From: Treponema sp.
GTDB lineage: Bacteria > Spirochaetota > Spirochaetia > Treponematales > Breznakiellaceae
Reading direction: 5' to 3'
Assembly: GCA_031279635.1 (NCBI GenBank)
Contig: JAITIC010000013.1
Span: 1 to 37,836, forward strand
DNA: 37,836 nucleotides
Shown here: piece after piece, positions 23,716-32,593 of the stretch
How the letters are laid out: every line of letters begins with the position of its first letter
Position numbering within the stretch: the stretch's first letter is position 1
Notes under the pieces: model-generated
Databases searched by the model: none
Seen by the model: the letters and a program-made list of their open reading frames with translations, nothing else
What the model was told of the DNA's origin: nothing
Program-made: the position numbers and the translations under genes

Positions 23716-25380
23716 TTACATTGCTTGCCCTGTTTCGCCGCAGGTTCGTTCAAGCAGGGCAAGCGTCGGGTCGATTTCGGTACGGAGGCGCTTGAGGAAC
23801 GAGAGCGCGGCGCTTCCGGCATCGGCGATTTCCTTCAGGCCGGGGCGGCGGCCCCCCGCGCCGGCGTAATCGGGAAAATGCGCCCACAGGTAGTCGCACT
23901 CGCCGATGAGCGCGTCCAGCCGCTCCATATCCGCTGTCCCGCCTGAGAGGATCTCCCGCAGCGCGGCGAGGCGGTTTTGTTCCCCCTGTATAAAAGAGCG
24001 CAGCCGCTCCGCAAGGCCCGCTTCCGGCGCGCGGGGTGTCTCTTCCGCCCCGCCTTTCCCCCCGGCCAGCGCGTCAAAGGCCCCTTCAGGCGGCAGAGTC
24101 CGCAGCCCCAGGGGAAGGCCGCCGCCGGCGATGTCAAAAAGGCGCGGGTCCGCGGCGAACTCCCGCTCGAAAAGGGCGCGGTAGCCGCGCATGGCCGGAT
24201 CGCTGTGTACCGGAAGGCCGGATTTGGAGAGCAGGCGGCAGGCGGCTCCTCCAAAGGCGGCGGTGTTGAAGAGGCCCCCAAAGCGGCCGTGACGGCGGAG
24301 TTTCGCGCGGTGGGTCGGCGTGGAACGGGCATGGTAGGCGTCAAGGGTGAAAGAAAAATCAATGCCCCCGATAATGACCGTTCCCCGCCCAAGCCGCCGG
24401 GCCAGTTCCACCGCGGTAAGCCCCACCGAGCCAAGGGGAGGGACGGCCGGGGGAAGCAGGCCGGCGTCCCTGAGCCGCTCAAAAAGACGCAGTTCCGTCC
24501 ACGGCGTCATAAAAAGATAGCGCTCTCCTGAGAGCAGGTTCCCGCTTTCAGGCAGCGCCGAAAGGTCCATCGCGGCGGGAACCTCCCATCCCCGGCAGCC
24601 GATAAAATCATGCAGGTTCCAGTGCTGGCTTTCAAGGATCACCACAAGGTCGGGGACGACGTCCCGCTCCCGCAGGGCGGGAAGACAGGAGTCCACGCAG
24701 ATTATCCTGAAAGGCCGCCCCCGGCGGCGTTTCAGCGCTTCGGCGAAGCGGCGGGAAAGGCCGTCAAGCAGCGGGTCAAGCGAGGGGCCCGCCCCCAGCG
24801 CCAGAACCGGCGCGCCGCCGAAAGAGATTTCCGCGATTGAGGGAGAGCGGGGGATAAGGGCGAGATTTCGCAGGGCGTTGCGGATGTAGCGGCGGCCCAG
24901 TTTTGCCAGCGTCAGGGCGTTGCTCCAGTCCGTGGCGATTTCCCGCCGCAGCGCCTCAGCCAGGGTTTCGTACAATTCGGGGAAAAGCTGCCAGCCCCCG
25001 TTAAAGCGAACCGTCTGTACCCCGCGGAAAATCCGCTGCCCCCAGGTTTGCCGTACCAGAGCGCAGAGGGCGGCGCTTTCACAGGTGTCTGTTATGAGCA
25101 GTCTGGGATTTGCCAAAAGCGCGGGAGTTCTGTTTTTAAGGGACAGATCGTATAACGCTTTTTCCGCTTCCACACAGAGTACGGCGGAATGGGGAGCTTC
25201 TTCGGCCAATCGCGCAAGCAGCCGCCCCAGCCCGTAACCGTAAAGCGGGGAGGGGCAGAAATAAAGGGTTTTGTCCGTAACAGGGATAGCGTCCGCTGTC
25301 CGTTCCGCCCTGCCGGCAGGATCAACGCCGGAAAGCAACGTTTTTGCGTTATAGACGAAACCGCGGCGGGCCGCCGTCAC
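23716..25380 (-). CDS. DUF115 (MptE/Maf-like) protein
   Basis: 554 aa. The middle carries the DUF115/MptE-like core: PVLALGAGPSLDPLLDGL (about 209-226), then IICVDSCLPALRERDVVPDLVVILES and the late GTVIIGGIDFSFTLDAYHAR. In archaea this fold is a hydroxymethylpterin pyrophosphokinase. In bacteria with glycosylated flagella, DUF115 is the core of Maf proteins, which attach sugars to flagellin. No signal peptide or membrane segment. The start is GTG, directly abutting the stop of the SurA-like gene, so the two are coupled. In a motile spirochaete a flagellin-modification role is the more likely one, but it is inference. The C-terminal 120 residues are helical. Confidence 0.75.
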   Translation of the reverse strand: MTAARRGFVYNAKTLLSGVDPAGRAERTADAIPVTDKTLYFCPSPLYGYGLGRLLARLAEEAPHSAVLCVEAEKALYDLSLKNRTPALLANPRLLITDTCESAALCALVRQTWGQRIFRGVQTVRFNGGWQLFPELYETLAEALRREIATDWSNALTLAKLGRRYIRNALRNLALIPRSPSIAEISFGGAPVLALGAGPSLDPLLDGLSRRFAEALKRRRGRPFRIICVDSCLPALRERDVVPDLVVILESQHWNLHDFIGCRGWEVPAAMDLSALPESGNLLSGERYLFMTPWTELRLFERLRDAGLLPPAVPPLGSVGLTAVELARRLGRGTVIIGGIDFSFTLDAYHARSTPTHRAKLRRHGRFGGLFNTAAFGGAACRLLSKSGLPVHSDPAMRGYRALFEREFAADPRLFDIAGGGLPLGLRTLPPEGAFDALAGGKGGAEETPRAPEAGLAERLRSFIQGEQNRLAALREILSGGTADMERLDALIGECDYLWAHFPDYAGAGGRRPGLKEIADAGSAALSFLKRLRTEIDPTLALLERTCGETGQAM

Positions 25381-26919
25381 TTATTCGCTCTGGGTCAGGA
25401 AGTAGCGGAAGTAGGTCTCAAGGAACCGGTCGTCCATCTTTTCGCTGTTGAGAAAATAAGTTCCCAGGGACTGCCCGCTCATATAACTCAGCCAATAGCC
25501 GGAATAGGCCGACGCGATAGACTCGACATCCTCCGCATCGGCTTCGGTTTCTTCCGTGGGGACCAGCACCAGCACGTTAGCGCCCTGTACCAAAGGCTCG
25601 GACAGGGTGTTGACCGGGGTGAAAAAGGCGGTCTTCCAGAAATTTTCATCCGTGGAAGACGCGGCAAGTTCCGGCGCCGAAAAAGAACCAAGGCTCGTAA
25701 AAAGATCGACGCCTCCATAGTTGACCGGGAGCGGCCCGAAGGTAGTTTTTTCAATCCCCCGCTCCTGCAGGGCTTCGTCAAATCCGGAGCCGTTTGCCTG
25801 AACGATAAAATCACGGGCCTGGGCGACGGCCCAGTCTTCCATGCGGCCCCGTTCAAAATTCCGCACATAAGAGCGGACCTTTTCCAGTGTCGCAGGATCG
25901 GCGGCATCGGCGTTTATCACCGCCTCTTCAGCCCGGAAAAAAGCCCAGCCGGAGGCGAGCTTGATCACGTCGCTGTATTCCCCCCTGTCCAGGGCGATGA
26001 TTTTTTCCCTGTCCTCTTCCCCGGCGATTTCCTGATTCAACTCGTGGGCCAATTTGATCCCCATATCCCCGCCTCTTTCGGCGTAGCTGTCCTGCGACTG
26101 GGTTCTCGCCGCGTCCTCAAAAGTGATGGTCCCGCTTTTGATCGAGTCGAGAATTTGCCTCGCCTCCCGTTCGCTGGAATTGATCGTTATTTTGGAGTGA
26201 TGGACGGTCCTGAACAGTTCAGGATGCTCCGCCGCGTACCGGGCAAGCTCGCTATTGGGATAGGCGTCCACCGAAAACGAAACCATGTCGAAGCTCCGCC
26301 GGGGCGAGGCCATCTTTCCGATAAAGACCCCTTCCGCCTGGGATTTGAGCAGGCCGGTTGCATCGGCATAAAAACGCTCTTTCGCGAGATCTTCCTGCAC
26401 CTGCCGCCAGAGGGTAAGCCGCTCATTAGTGGAGAGCCGCTGGTACAGGGCGGAAGAAAAGCGGCCGTTTTCCTGAAACTGGGGCAGCTGCGCCACTTCC
26501 CGGTCAACGATCTCCGATGGAACCTCATAGCCGGACTTTTTCATTTCCTGCAAAATCGCCGTATGGAGCGCCGCGCCCTCAAAAGCCTCCCGCCAAATCT
26601 GGTAGCCCGCGAACTGGTAATTATTGGGATCAATTGAATTCTGCCGGTACTGGACCACCATTGAATAGTAGCGGGCAAAGTAATTTCCCGGCACATAGGT
26701 GATCGGCACCTTGTCGTATGAGCCGAAAGTCAGCTCCGCGCCGGCGCTCATGCCGTATTCGGGGACAATGGCCGGAACCAGGACAAAGGCGATTATTACG
26801 ATTATAAGCACGATAATCGTGCCGATGAAGACGAAGGGATTAGCCTTAAAGCGGCGGATAAAATCCGAATTCGAAGGATTTTTTTCTTTTGCCGCCGGTT
26901 TTTTTTCCTTAAAAATCAT
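25381..26919 (-). CDS. SurA/PpiD-like peptidyl-prolyl isomerase, membrane anchored
   Basis: 512 aa. A basic cytoplasmic N-terminus precedes a single hydrophobic anchor (FVFIGTIIVLIIVIIAFVLV, about residues 29-48); the rest is periplasmic. The N-terminal SurA-type chaperone region includes helices around YQIWREAFEGAALHTAILQEM. A parvulin-like domain follows (HHSKITINSSEREARQIL, FEDAARTQSQD, RGGDMG), though the catalytic core looks reduced. Such proteins help fold outer-membrane and secreted proteins. The frame extends 14 codons upstream to 26961, but GAGAGG ten nt before the ATG at 26919 favours this start. Co-transcribed with the DUF115 gene. Confidence 0.78.
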   Translation of the reverse strand: MIFKEKKPAAKEKNPSNSDFIRRFKANPFVFIGTIIVLIIVIIAFVLVPAIVPEYGMSAGAELTFGSYDKVPITYVPGNYFARYYSMVVQYRQNSIDPNNYQFAGYQIWREAFEGAALHTAILQEMKKSGYEVPSEIVDREVAQLPQFQENGRFSSALYQRLSTNERLTLWRQVQEDLAKERFYADATGLLKSQAEGVFIGKMASPRRSFDMVSFSVDAYPNSELARYAAEHPELFRTVHHSKITINSSEREARQILDSIKSGTITFEDAARTQSQDSYAERGGDMGIKLAHELNQEIAGEEDREKIIALDRGEYSDVIKLASGWAFFRAEEAVINADAADPATLEKVRSYVRNFERGRMEDWAVAQARDFIVQANGSGFDEALQERGIEKTTFGPLPVNYGGVDLFTSLGSFSAPELAASSTDENFWKTAFFTPVNTLSEPLVQGANVLVLVPTEETEADAEDVESIASAYSGYWLSYMSGQSLGTYFLNSEKMDDRFLETYFRYFLTQSE

Positions 26920-27031
26920 AAAAACTACGCCTCTCAGTTGTTTTGCTTTTGAGCCTTGCATACCATACCATTTTCGGCTTTTCTGGTCTAGAGGCCGCGA
27001 CAGGGCATGTCGTCACAGACAGCATAATGGA

Positions 27032-27101
27032 ATGAGCCTCCGCGGGGCAAGCCCCGCGGTATCTTAAGCGTTGCATTAGTTCGATCGGAGGCTCGTTCGA
27101 T
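27032..27101. repeat. CCGCGG-hairpin repeat, copy A
   Basis: Core ATGAGCCTCCGCGGGGCAAG continues into CCCCGCGGTATCTTAAG. The stem is CCGCGGGGC/GCCCCGCGG (27040-27059). An outer pairing of GAGCCTCCG (27034-27042) with CGGAGGCTC (27086-27094) and a direct repeat GTTCGAT (27079-27085, 27095-27101) enlarge it. Copies B and C are at 30912-30948 and 37656-37695. On the minus strand TATAAT at 27111-27116 may be a -10 for the SurA-like gene, with a poor -35. Confidence 0.8.
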
Positions 27102-27173
27102 AGGAAGTTTATTATACCCTCCCCCGCGCAAGCGGGTTCTTGGGTTTAATACCAATTTCCTGTAAGCGGTACT

Positions 27174-29159
27174 TTATCTGAGCCGCGGCAAGCCTGGCAA
27201 GCGCAGCTTGTCTTGGGGTATTAAATCAGACTTTCGAATAAAACCACGGACAAAACGGGCAATCAGGTCTTCCCTCCCCGCTTCCTTTAACGCTTCAATC
27301 ACCAGCTTCCGTTTATCGGGACGATCAAAATGGAGCAGCGCCCTTTGCAGCCGCCGTTCCCGTCCCCCCCTGGCGGCGTACACCGGCAGCATGGTGCGGG
27401 GGTCAAGGCCGCTGCGGTACATCACCGTGGACATGGTTCCCGGCGTGGGGTAAAAGTCCTGGGCCTGATCGGGAACAAAGCCGGTTTTTTTAAGGTACAG
27501 GGCAAGCTCTACCGCCTCGGCAAGGGAAGCGCCGGGATGGGCCGAAATAAAATAGGGAAGCAGATACTGCCTGAGTCCGAGCCGCCGGTCTTGCGCGGCA
27601 TAGTCCTTCCTGAATTGCTCATAACGATCATTGCCGCATTTTCCCATCGCGTCCAGAACCGTCCGCGAAACATGTTCCGGCGCGACTTTAAGCTGGCCGC
27701 TTACATGATGCCGGCAAAGTTCCTCAAGAAATTGTCCCCCGTATTTTTTATCCAATTGTATAAAATCAAAGCGGATGCCGGAGCGGATAAATATTTTTTT
27801 GATGGGGGCCGGATTTTTCTCTTTGACTGACAGCGTTCCGCCGCTGTCCCGCAGGGCTTTCAGCGTTTCCAGATACAGCCGGTGATCCGCTTTCAGGCGC
27901 GGGCAGGGTTCGGGGTACAGACATTCCCGGCCGGCGCAGAAAGCCCCCCGCCGCTGTTTCTTGCAGGCCGGGCCGAAAAAGTTCGCCGTAGGCCCACCCA
28001 CGTCGTGAATATACCCCTTAAAGCCCGGCAGGGCGGCAAGAGCGCGGGCCTCCCTGACGAGGCTTTCTTTTGAGCGCGCCGTAACTGCCCTGCCCTGGTG
28101 AAACGTTATGGCGCAGAACGAACAGCCTCCAAAGCAGCCGCGGTTCGCGGTAAGGGAAAAGGAGACTTCTTTAAGTGCGGGAATTCCTCCCGCGCCGTCA
28201 TAAACGGGATGGGCCTGCCGGGTAAAGGGAAGCTCGTAAAGGCGGTCCAATTCTTCGGTACCGAGGGGAAAGGCGGGAGGGTTTTGAATCACCCAGCGGT
28301 CTCCGTCGCTTTGTTCCGCAAGTGGCCGGCCGCTTTCCGGGTCGGCGTTTTGCTTTTGGATCATGAAGTGCCCGGCGTATGCGCGTAACGAAACATCGTC
28401 GTTTCCCTTTACGCTTTCGTAACCGGGCAGCTTCAGCGAGGCGGCAAAAAGATCGCCGGCCTTTCCGCCCCGCGCGCGGACGCAGGTCCCCCGCACGTCG
28501 TGAATGTCCCCGACGCGTTCACCGGCGGCAAGGCGTCGGGCAATTTCCAGCAGAGGCTTTTCACCCATGCCGTAAACGAGTATGTCCGCCTTTGAGTCCA
28601 GCAAAATTGAGCGCCGCACTGTGTCGGACCAGTAATCATAATGGGCAAAACGGCGGAGACTCGCCTCAATGCCGCCGATAATCACCGGCGCGTCTTTGCA
28701 GGCCCGCCTAATTCCCCCGGCATAGACCAAGAGCGCGCGGTCGGGACGCAGGCCGGCCCTTCCCCCCGGCGAATACGCATCGCCGGAGCGCCTGCGCTTC
28801 GCCGCGGTATAGTGGGCCACCATAGAATCCATGCTGCCCGAACCGACAAGAAAACCGAGCCGGGGCCGGCCCAGCGCGGCGTATGAGGAGGGATCGTTCC
28901 AATCAGGCTGGGAGATTACTCCAACACGAAAGCCGACTGCCTCAAGCGCGCGGCACAGCAAGGCCGCCGCAAACGAGGGATGATCGACATACGCGTCACC
29001 GGAAACAAAAACAAAATCGCAAGCCTCCCATCCCCGCCGGCCCATTTCACGGCGTCCCGCGTTTTTATCCGCGGGGGAGGAAACGGGAGGGAAACCGTCT
29101 GTCTTACACGCCGACAACGGCGCTGACCTGCGGCACTTCCTTTTTGAGATAATTTTCAA
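27174..29159 (-). CDS. YgiQ-family radical SAM protein
   Basis: A radical S-adenosylmethionine enzyme of unknown reaction. Length up to 661 aa. The family's N-terminal domain is clear (VSGDAYVDHPSFAAALLCRALEAVGFRVGVI, IGGIEASLRRFAHYDYWSDTVRRS). The iron-sulphur motif CFGGCSFC (CxxxCxxC) with preceding TANRG marks the radical SAM core, and VAPEHVSRTVLDAMGK and the PGTMSTVMYRSGLDPRT motif follow. The listed upper end, an ATG, overlaps the NifU-like gene by 56 nt. A TTG at 29117 behind an AGGT, or the ATG at 29045, could be the true start. E. coli YgiQ has a PFLPMS stretch that matches GFPPVSS here, which argues against 29045. The pairing with a NifU scaffold is sensible for an Fe-S enzyme. Confidence 0.88.
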   Translation of the reverse strand: MKIISKRKCRRSAPLSACKTDGFPPVSSPADKNAGRREMGRRGWEACDFVFVSGDAYVDHPSFAAALLCRALEAVGFRVGVISQPDWNDPSSYAALGRPRLGFLVGSGSMDSMVAHYTAAKRRRSGDAYSPGGRAGLRPDRALLVYAGGIRRACKDAPVIIGGIEASLRRFAHYDYWSDTVRRSILLDSKADILVYGMGEKPLLEIARRLAAGERVGDIHDVRGTCVRARGGKAGDLFAASLKLPGYESVKGNDDVSLRAYAGHFMIQKQNADPESGRPLAEQSDGDRWVIQNPPAFPLGTEELDRLYELPFTRQAHPVYDGAGGIPALKEVSFSLTANRGCFGGCSFCAITFHQGRAVTARSKESLVREARALAALPGFKGYIHDVGGPTANFFGPACKKQRRGAFCAGRECLYPEPCPRLKADHRLYLETLKALRDSGGTLSVKEKNPAPIKKIFIRSGIRFDFIQLDKKYGGQFLEELCRHHVSGQLKVAPEHVSRTVLDAMGKCGNDRYEQFRKDYAAQDRRLGLRQYLLPYFISAHPGASLAEAVELALYLKKTGFVPDQAQDFYPTPGTMSTVMYRSGLDPRTMLPVYAARGGRERRLQRALLHFDRPDKRKLVIEALKEAGREDLIARFVRGFIRKSDLIPQDKLRLPGLPRLR

Positions 29160-29328
29160 TACCCATCTTAAGCGTCATCTGGGCCATAGGGCAGCAACCG
29201 CACGCGCCGGTCAACTTTACCGAGACAGTCCCATCCTCGGAAATGGAGACAAATTCCACATCCCCGCCGTCGGCCTGCAAAGAAGGCCGCACATTATTCA
29301 AAGCGGTTTTCACCTGTTCTTCAAGCAT
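29104..29328 (-). CDS. NifU-like iron-sulphur scaffold (C-terminal domain type)
   Basis: 74 aa, a stand-alone NifU C-terminal domain that holds and hands over Fe-S clusters. The motif CGCCPMAQMTLKMGIE has the required CxxC pair; the family's LQADGGDVEFV stretch precedes it. Start ATG with AGGAGT eight nt upstream. It directly precedes and overlaps the radical SAM gene. Confidence 0.92.
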   Translation of the reverse strand: MLEEQVKTALNNVRPSLQADGGDVEFVSISEDGTVSVKLTGACGCCPMAQMTLKMGIENYLKKEVPQVSAVVGV

Positions 29329-29345
29329 ATTTTACTCCTAATACC

Positions 29346-29374
29346 AATATAACGATAAAGCGAAAGAATGGCAA
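29346..29374 (-). promoter_or_regulatory. Promoter of the nifU-like gene
   Basis: On the minus strand: TTGCCA (29369-29374), 17-nt spacer, TATATT (29346-29351). The ATG lies 17 nt downstream with an AGGAGT RBS, so this gene is led in the ordinary way. Confidence 0.7.
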
Positions 29375-29439
29375 TGACATGGGGCGGACGCATACCACAC
29401 TCTACTTTACAAAGGAAAGTACAAATGAGAAACTAAGGC

Positions 29440-30840
29440 ATGTCAGAAAAAAATAATGATGCCGCCGGCCGTCTGGGAACCGAGCCGGTAGGCAAGCTGC
29501 TGTTCCGTTTTTCCATGCCTGCCATTACCGGAATGTTGGTTAGCGCCCTTTACAATGTGGTTGACCGGATCTTTGTCGGCCAGGGCGTGAATGAGATTGC
29601 CCTGGGCGGCCTCTCACTGGTATTGCCGCTGATGACTATTGCAATGGCTTTTGCCATGCTCTTCGGTATCGGCGCGGCAAATATGATTTCGATACGTTTG
29701 GGCCAGGGCCGGAGAGACAAGGCGGAAAACGCCCTGAACCACTGCTTCTTTCTCCTCTGCGGCATAGGCCTTTTGGCGACCATCGCCGGTCTCAAATTCC
29801 TCGATCCGATCCTTTCCATGCTGGGCGCGCAGGAGGGCAGCGAATCCCTGGGCTACGCCCGTAACTATTTCAGGATCATTCTCTATGGTTTTGTCTTTTT
29901 CATGGTGGGCTTCGGTTTCTCCCATTGCACGAGGGCGCAGGGCTTCCCCACCATTACCATGATCAGCATGATCCTTGGCGCAGGGCTGAATATGATCCTG
30001 GACCCGATTTTTATTTTCATCTTCCACTGGGGCGTTGAGGGCGCCGCCTGGGCGACTATCATCTCCCAGTTTGTTTCGGCCCTTTGGATACTGAGTTTTA
30101 ATTTCGGCAAAAAGGCGGTGATAAAACTCAGGCTGAAAGCGTTCAAGCCTTCTCTTGCCATTGTCACCCAAATCATGGCGTTCGGCTCCGCTCAGTTCCT
30201 CTTGCAGTTTTTGATGTCGGTGGTGCAGCTCCTGTACAATACGAGCATGGGCTGGTACGGCGCGGAAGCCCTGGGGGTTGCCAACGGGGGCGACATCGCC
30301 CTTTCGGGTATGAACATCAACGGCTCGATCGCGATGCTGATCCTCATGCCGGTTTTCGGCATAAACCAGGGGGCGCAGCCCATACTGGGCTACAATTACG
30401 GGGCCAGACGCTTTGACCGGGTGCTTAGGGCTTACCTTGGAGCTATCGCCGCCGCCACCCTGATCTGCGTTGTGGGTTTTTCGCTTGCGCAGTTGTTCCC
30501 GGTGCAGTTGGTCCGTATCTTTGCTCCGGAAGGCAGCCCGGCGTTGATGCGCTTCGCCCCCAAAGCCATGCGGACCATGCTCCTGCTCCTGCCCCTCAAC
30601 GGTTTCCAGATCGTGTCGGCGAATTTCTTTGTGGTCACCGGCCGTCCCAAAATCTCAATCTTTCTCTCGATGCTGCGGCAGTGTATCGCCCTCATCCCCT
30701 GTATGCTGGTTTTCGGAAAAGCATGGGGGCTCTGGGGCGTGGTTGCCGCCACGCCGGTAGCGGATACCCTCGCCGTGCTTTGTACCGGTGTGATGATATT
30801 TTTCGAGCTGCGAAAGCTCAAGGCGCACAGTTCCGGGTGA
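29440..30840 (+). CDS. MATE-family multidrug/metabolite exporter
   Basis: 466 aa with about twelve transmembrane segments in two similar halves. The N-terminal half shows the family's PAITGMLVSALYNVVDRIFVGQGVNEIALGG stretch (about 24-54). The second half repeats it with the Q-rich AQFLLQFLMSVVQLLYNTSMGWYG and the FGINQGAQPILGYNYGARRFDRV motif (about 306-328). MATE proteins export cationic drugs or metabolites using Na+ or H+ gradients; the substrate cannot be predicted. RBS CTAAGG at 29433-29438 is close to the ATG. It stands alone and converges with gltD. Confidence 0.92.
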   Translation: MSEKNNDAAGRLGTEPVGKLLFRFSMPAITGMLVSALYNVVDRIFVGQGVNEIALGGLSLVLPLMTIAMAFAMLFGIGAANMISIRLGQGRRDKAENALNHCFFLLCGIGLLATIAGLKFLDPILSMLGAQEGSESLGYARNYFRIILYGFVFFMVGFGFSHCTRAQGFPTITMISMILGAGLNMILDPIFIFIFHWGVEGAAWATIISQFVSALWILSFNFGKKAVIKLRLKAFKPSLAIVTQIMAFGSAQFLLQFLMSVVQLLYNTSMGWYGAEALGVANGGDIALSGMNINGSIAMLILMPVFGINQGAQPILGYNYGARRFDRVLRAYLGAIAAATLICVVGFSLAQLFPVQLVRIFAPEGSPALMRFAPKAMRTMLLLLPLNGFQIVSANFFVVTGRPKISIFLSMLRQCIALIPCMLVFGKAWGLWGVVAATPVADTLAVLCTGVMIFFELRKLKAHSSG

Positions 30841-30846
30841 TGGAGT

Positions 30847-30911
30847 ATGAACATACCTAAGCTAAAAAACTCATTGCCGAAGGCGAAGGCTTAACTATCG
30901 AATTCAAAAAA
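30847..30911 (+). pseudogene. Frameshifted N-terminal stub of an AlbA_2-domain protein
   Basis: The sequence starts ATG AAC ATA CCT AAG CTA. After one missing base in the A-run near 30864-30869, the frame reads LIAEGEGLTIEFKK, which is how many AlbA_2 (Schlafen-like putative DNA-binding) proteins begin. The similarity stops exactly where repeat copy B begins. About 22 residues remain out of several hundred. I infer a gene lost by deletion or insertion at the repeat. Confidence 0.55.
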
Positions 30912-30948
30912 ATGAGCCGCCGCGGGGCAGTCCCGCGGTATTGCGAAG
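30912..30948. repeat. CCGCGG-hairpin repeat, copy B
   Basis: ATGAGCCGCCGCGGGGCAGT then CCCGCGGTATTGCGAAG. Stem CCGCGGG (30920-30926)/CCCGCGG (30932-30938). It sits between the convergent MATE and gltD genes, fused to the AlbA_2 stub. Confidence 0.8.
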
Positions 30949-30981
30949 ATTTCTCCATTGAGCTGTCAGGCGCAATTCTTT

Positions 30982-32448
30982 TCAGCCCAGCGTCGCCAGG
31001 ATCGCCTCCGCCGCGGCCTTGCCGTCGGCGATGGCCCGGACCACGAGGCTCGCGCCGTTGCGGGAGTCGCCGGCCGCCCAGACTTTGGGATTCGAGGTGT
31101 GGAAACTTCCCCGGGTGCGGATATTACCCTGTTCGTCCAGTTCAAGACCGAGGTCCTTTACCAGGCCTTCCTGTACTACATGGGTAAAGCCCATGGCGAG
31201 TAACGCAATGTCCGCGCCGATTTCAAAGTCCGTACCCGGTATCTCGGTCATATTCCAGCGGCCGTCTTTCACGGCCCAGTCGACGCGGCATACCTGAACG
31301 GCGTTCAGTTTTCCGTCTTTCGAGTTAAAGGACTTGGTGTTAATCGACCAGAGCCGCTGGCTGCCTTCAAGGTGGGAGCTGGACGTTTTGAGCACTGTGG
31401 GCCAAAGGGGCCAGGGCGACGATTCGGAGCGGTGTTCAGGCGGCTTGGGCATTACCTCGATCTGCGTTATTGAGCTTGCGCCCTGGCGGTTGGCGGTGCC
31501 GACACAGTCGGAGCCGGTGTCTCCGCCGCCGATGACTACCACCCGTTTGCCGTAGGCGGTAATAGGCTCAAGGCCGGTCCGCTCTTCTCCCAGAAAACGA
31601 TTCTGCAGGGAAAGGTAATCCAGGGCCTGCACGATACCGGGATTCTCCCTGCCGGGAACCGGCAGGTTGCGAGGTTCCCTCGCGCCGATGGTGAGGAGTA
31701 CCAGGTCAAAAGACGCTTCAAGCTCTTTGGCGTTGATAATCTCTCCGGCGGAAAGTCCGCCGTCAGCGCCTTCTGCGCCGAAGCCGTAGCGGCCGCCGCC
31801 GATGCGCGAGCCGGTTTTGAAAATCACCCCTTCGGCATCCATGAGTTTGATCCGCCGGTCGATGAAACTCTTGTCCAGCTTGAAATCAGGAATGCCGTAG
31901 CGGAGATAACCACCCAGCTTTTGGTCGGCCTCGTAAACCGTTGTGGTAAAACCGGCGCGGTTGAGGAAACAGGCGGCGGACAGGCCCGCGGGGCCCGCGC
32001 CTATAACGGCGACCTTTTTGCCGTTTCGGGTTTTAGGCGGCCTGGGCATGACGATGCCCATCTCAAAGGCTTTTTCAATGGCGGCTAACTCATTCTGCCT
32101 GATCGTTACCGGATCATCGTTGGCCCCCAAAACGCAGGAAGCCTCGCAGAGCGCGGGGCATACCCGGCCGGTGAATTCAGGGAAGGGGTTGGTGTGTTCA
32201 AGGATCGCCCACGCGCCAGCCCAGTCGTTCCGGTAGATTCGATCCTGCCATTCGGGCATTACATTGCCCAGGGGACAGGCCCAGTGGCAAAAAGGCACGC
32301 CGCAGTCCATGCAGCGGGCCGCCTGGGCGCGGCGGTCCCCGTCGGAAAGGCTGGTTTCCACCTCGCTGTAATCGTTTATCCGTTCCTCAACAGGCCGGTA
32401 TCCTGAAACCTGCCGCTTTATCTTCAAAAAACCTTTGGGATCACCCAT
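30982..32448 (-). CDS. gltD: Glutamate synthase small subunit
   Basis: 488 aa. Supplies electrons from NAD(P)H through FAD and iron-sulphur clusters to the large subunit. The N-terminal cysteine clusters are CMDCGVPFCHWACPLGN (about 42-58) and CPALCEASCVLG (about 96-107). The FAD-binding GAGPAGLSAACFLNRAGF (about 151-168) and NAD(P)H-binding GGGDTGSDC follow, and the GDSRNGASLVVRAIADGKAAA motif closes the FAD site. RBS AGGTGG precedes the ATG. It follows gltB after a repeat-filled gap of about 145 nt. Confidence 0.95.
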   Translation of the reverse strand: MGDPKGFLKIKRQVSGYRPVEERINDYSEVETSLSDGDRRAQAARCMDCGVPFCHWACPLGNVMPEWQDRIYRNDWAGAWAILEHTNPFPEFTGRVCPALCEASCVLGANDDPVTIRQNELAAIEKAFEMGIVMPRPPKTRNGKKVAVIGAGPAGLSAACFLNRAGFTTTVYEADQKLGGYLRYGIPDFKLDKSFIDRRIKLMDAEGVIFKTGSRIGGGRYGFGAEGADGGLSAGEIINAKELEASFDLVLLTIGAREPRNLPVPGRENPGIVQALDYLSLQNRFLGEERTGLEPITAYGKRVVVIGGGDTGSDCVGTANRQGASSITQIEVMPKPPEHRSESSPWPLWPTVLKTSSSHLEGSQRLWSINTKSFNSKDGKLNAVQVCRVDWAVKDGRWNMTEIPGTDFEIGADIALLAMGFTHVVQEGLVKDLGLELDEQGNIRTRGSFHTSNPKVWAAGDSRNGASLVVRAIADGKAAAEAILATLG

Positions 32449-32472
32449 TTCAAACCACCTCGATCAATTTTT

Positions 32473-32585
32473 TAACCATTCAGGCCGGGGGGCGTTGCGG
32501 GGGGTGTCCCCCCGCAGAGGGGGCAGCGTAAGCCCGCAGGGCTGGAGCGTAGGGGGAGACTTCCCCCTCCCCCTTGACTGAATAG
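32473..32585. repeat. Three-hairpin element between gltB and gltD
   Basis: Left end TAACCATTCAG (32473-32483), right end GACTGAATAG (32576-32585). The right end shares ten bases with the right terminus of the element at 23525-23703. Inside are TGCGGGGGG/CCCCCCGCA (32496-32516), AGCCC/GGGCT (32531-32543) and AGGGGGA/TCCCCCT (32551-32568). It is a diverged relative by architecture. It lies inside the glt transcript and may attenuate gltD. Confidence 0.6.
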
Positions 32586-32593
32586 CGCTCACT

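Noticed and set aside
25189-26637. 482-codon plus-strand frame opposite the SurA-like gene
   Set aside because: It spans two well-supported minus-strand genes and its product has no recognisable domain.
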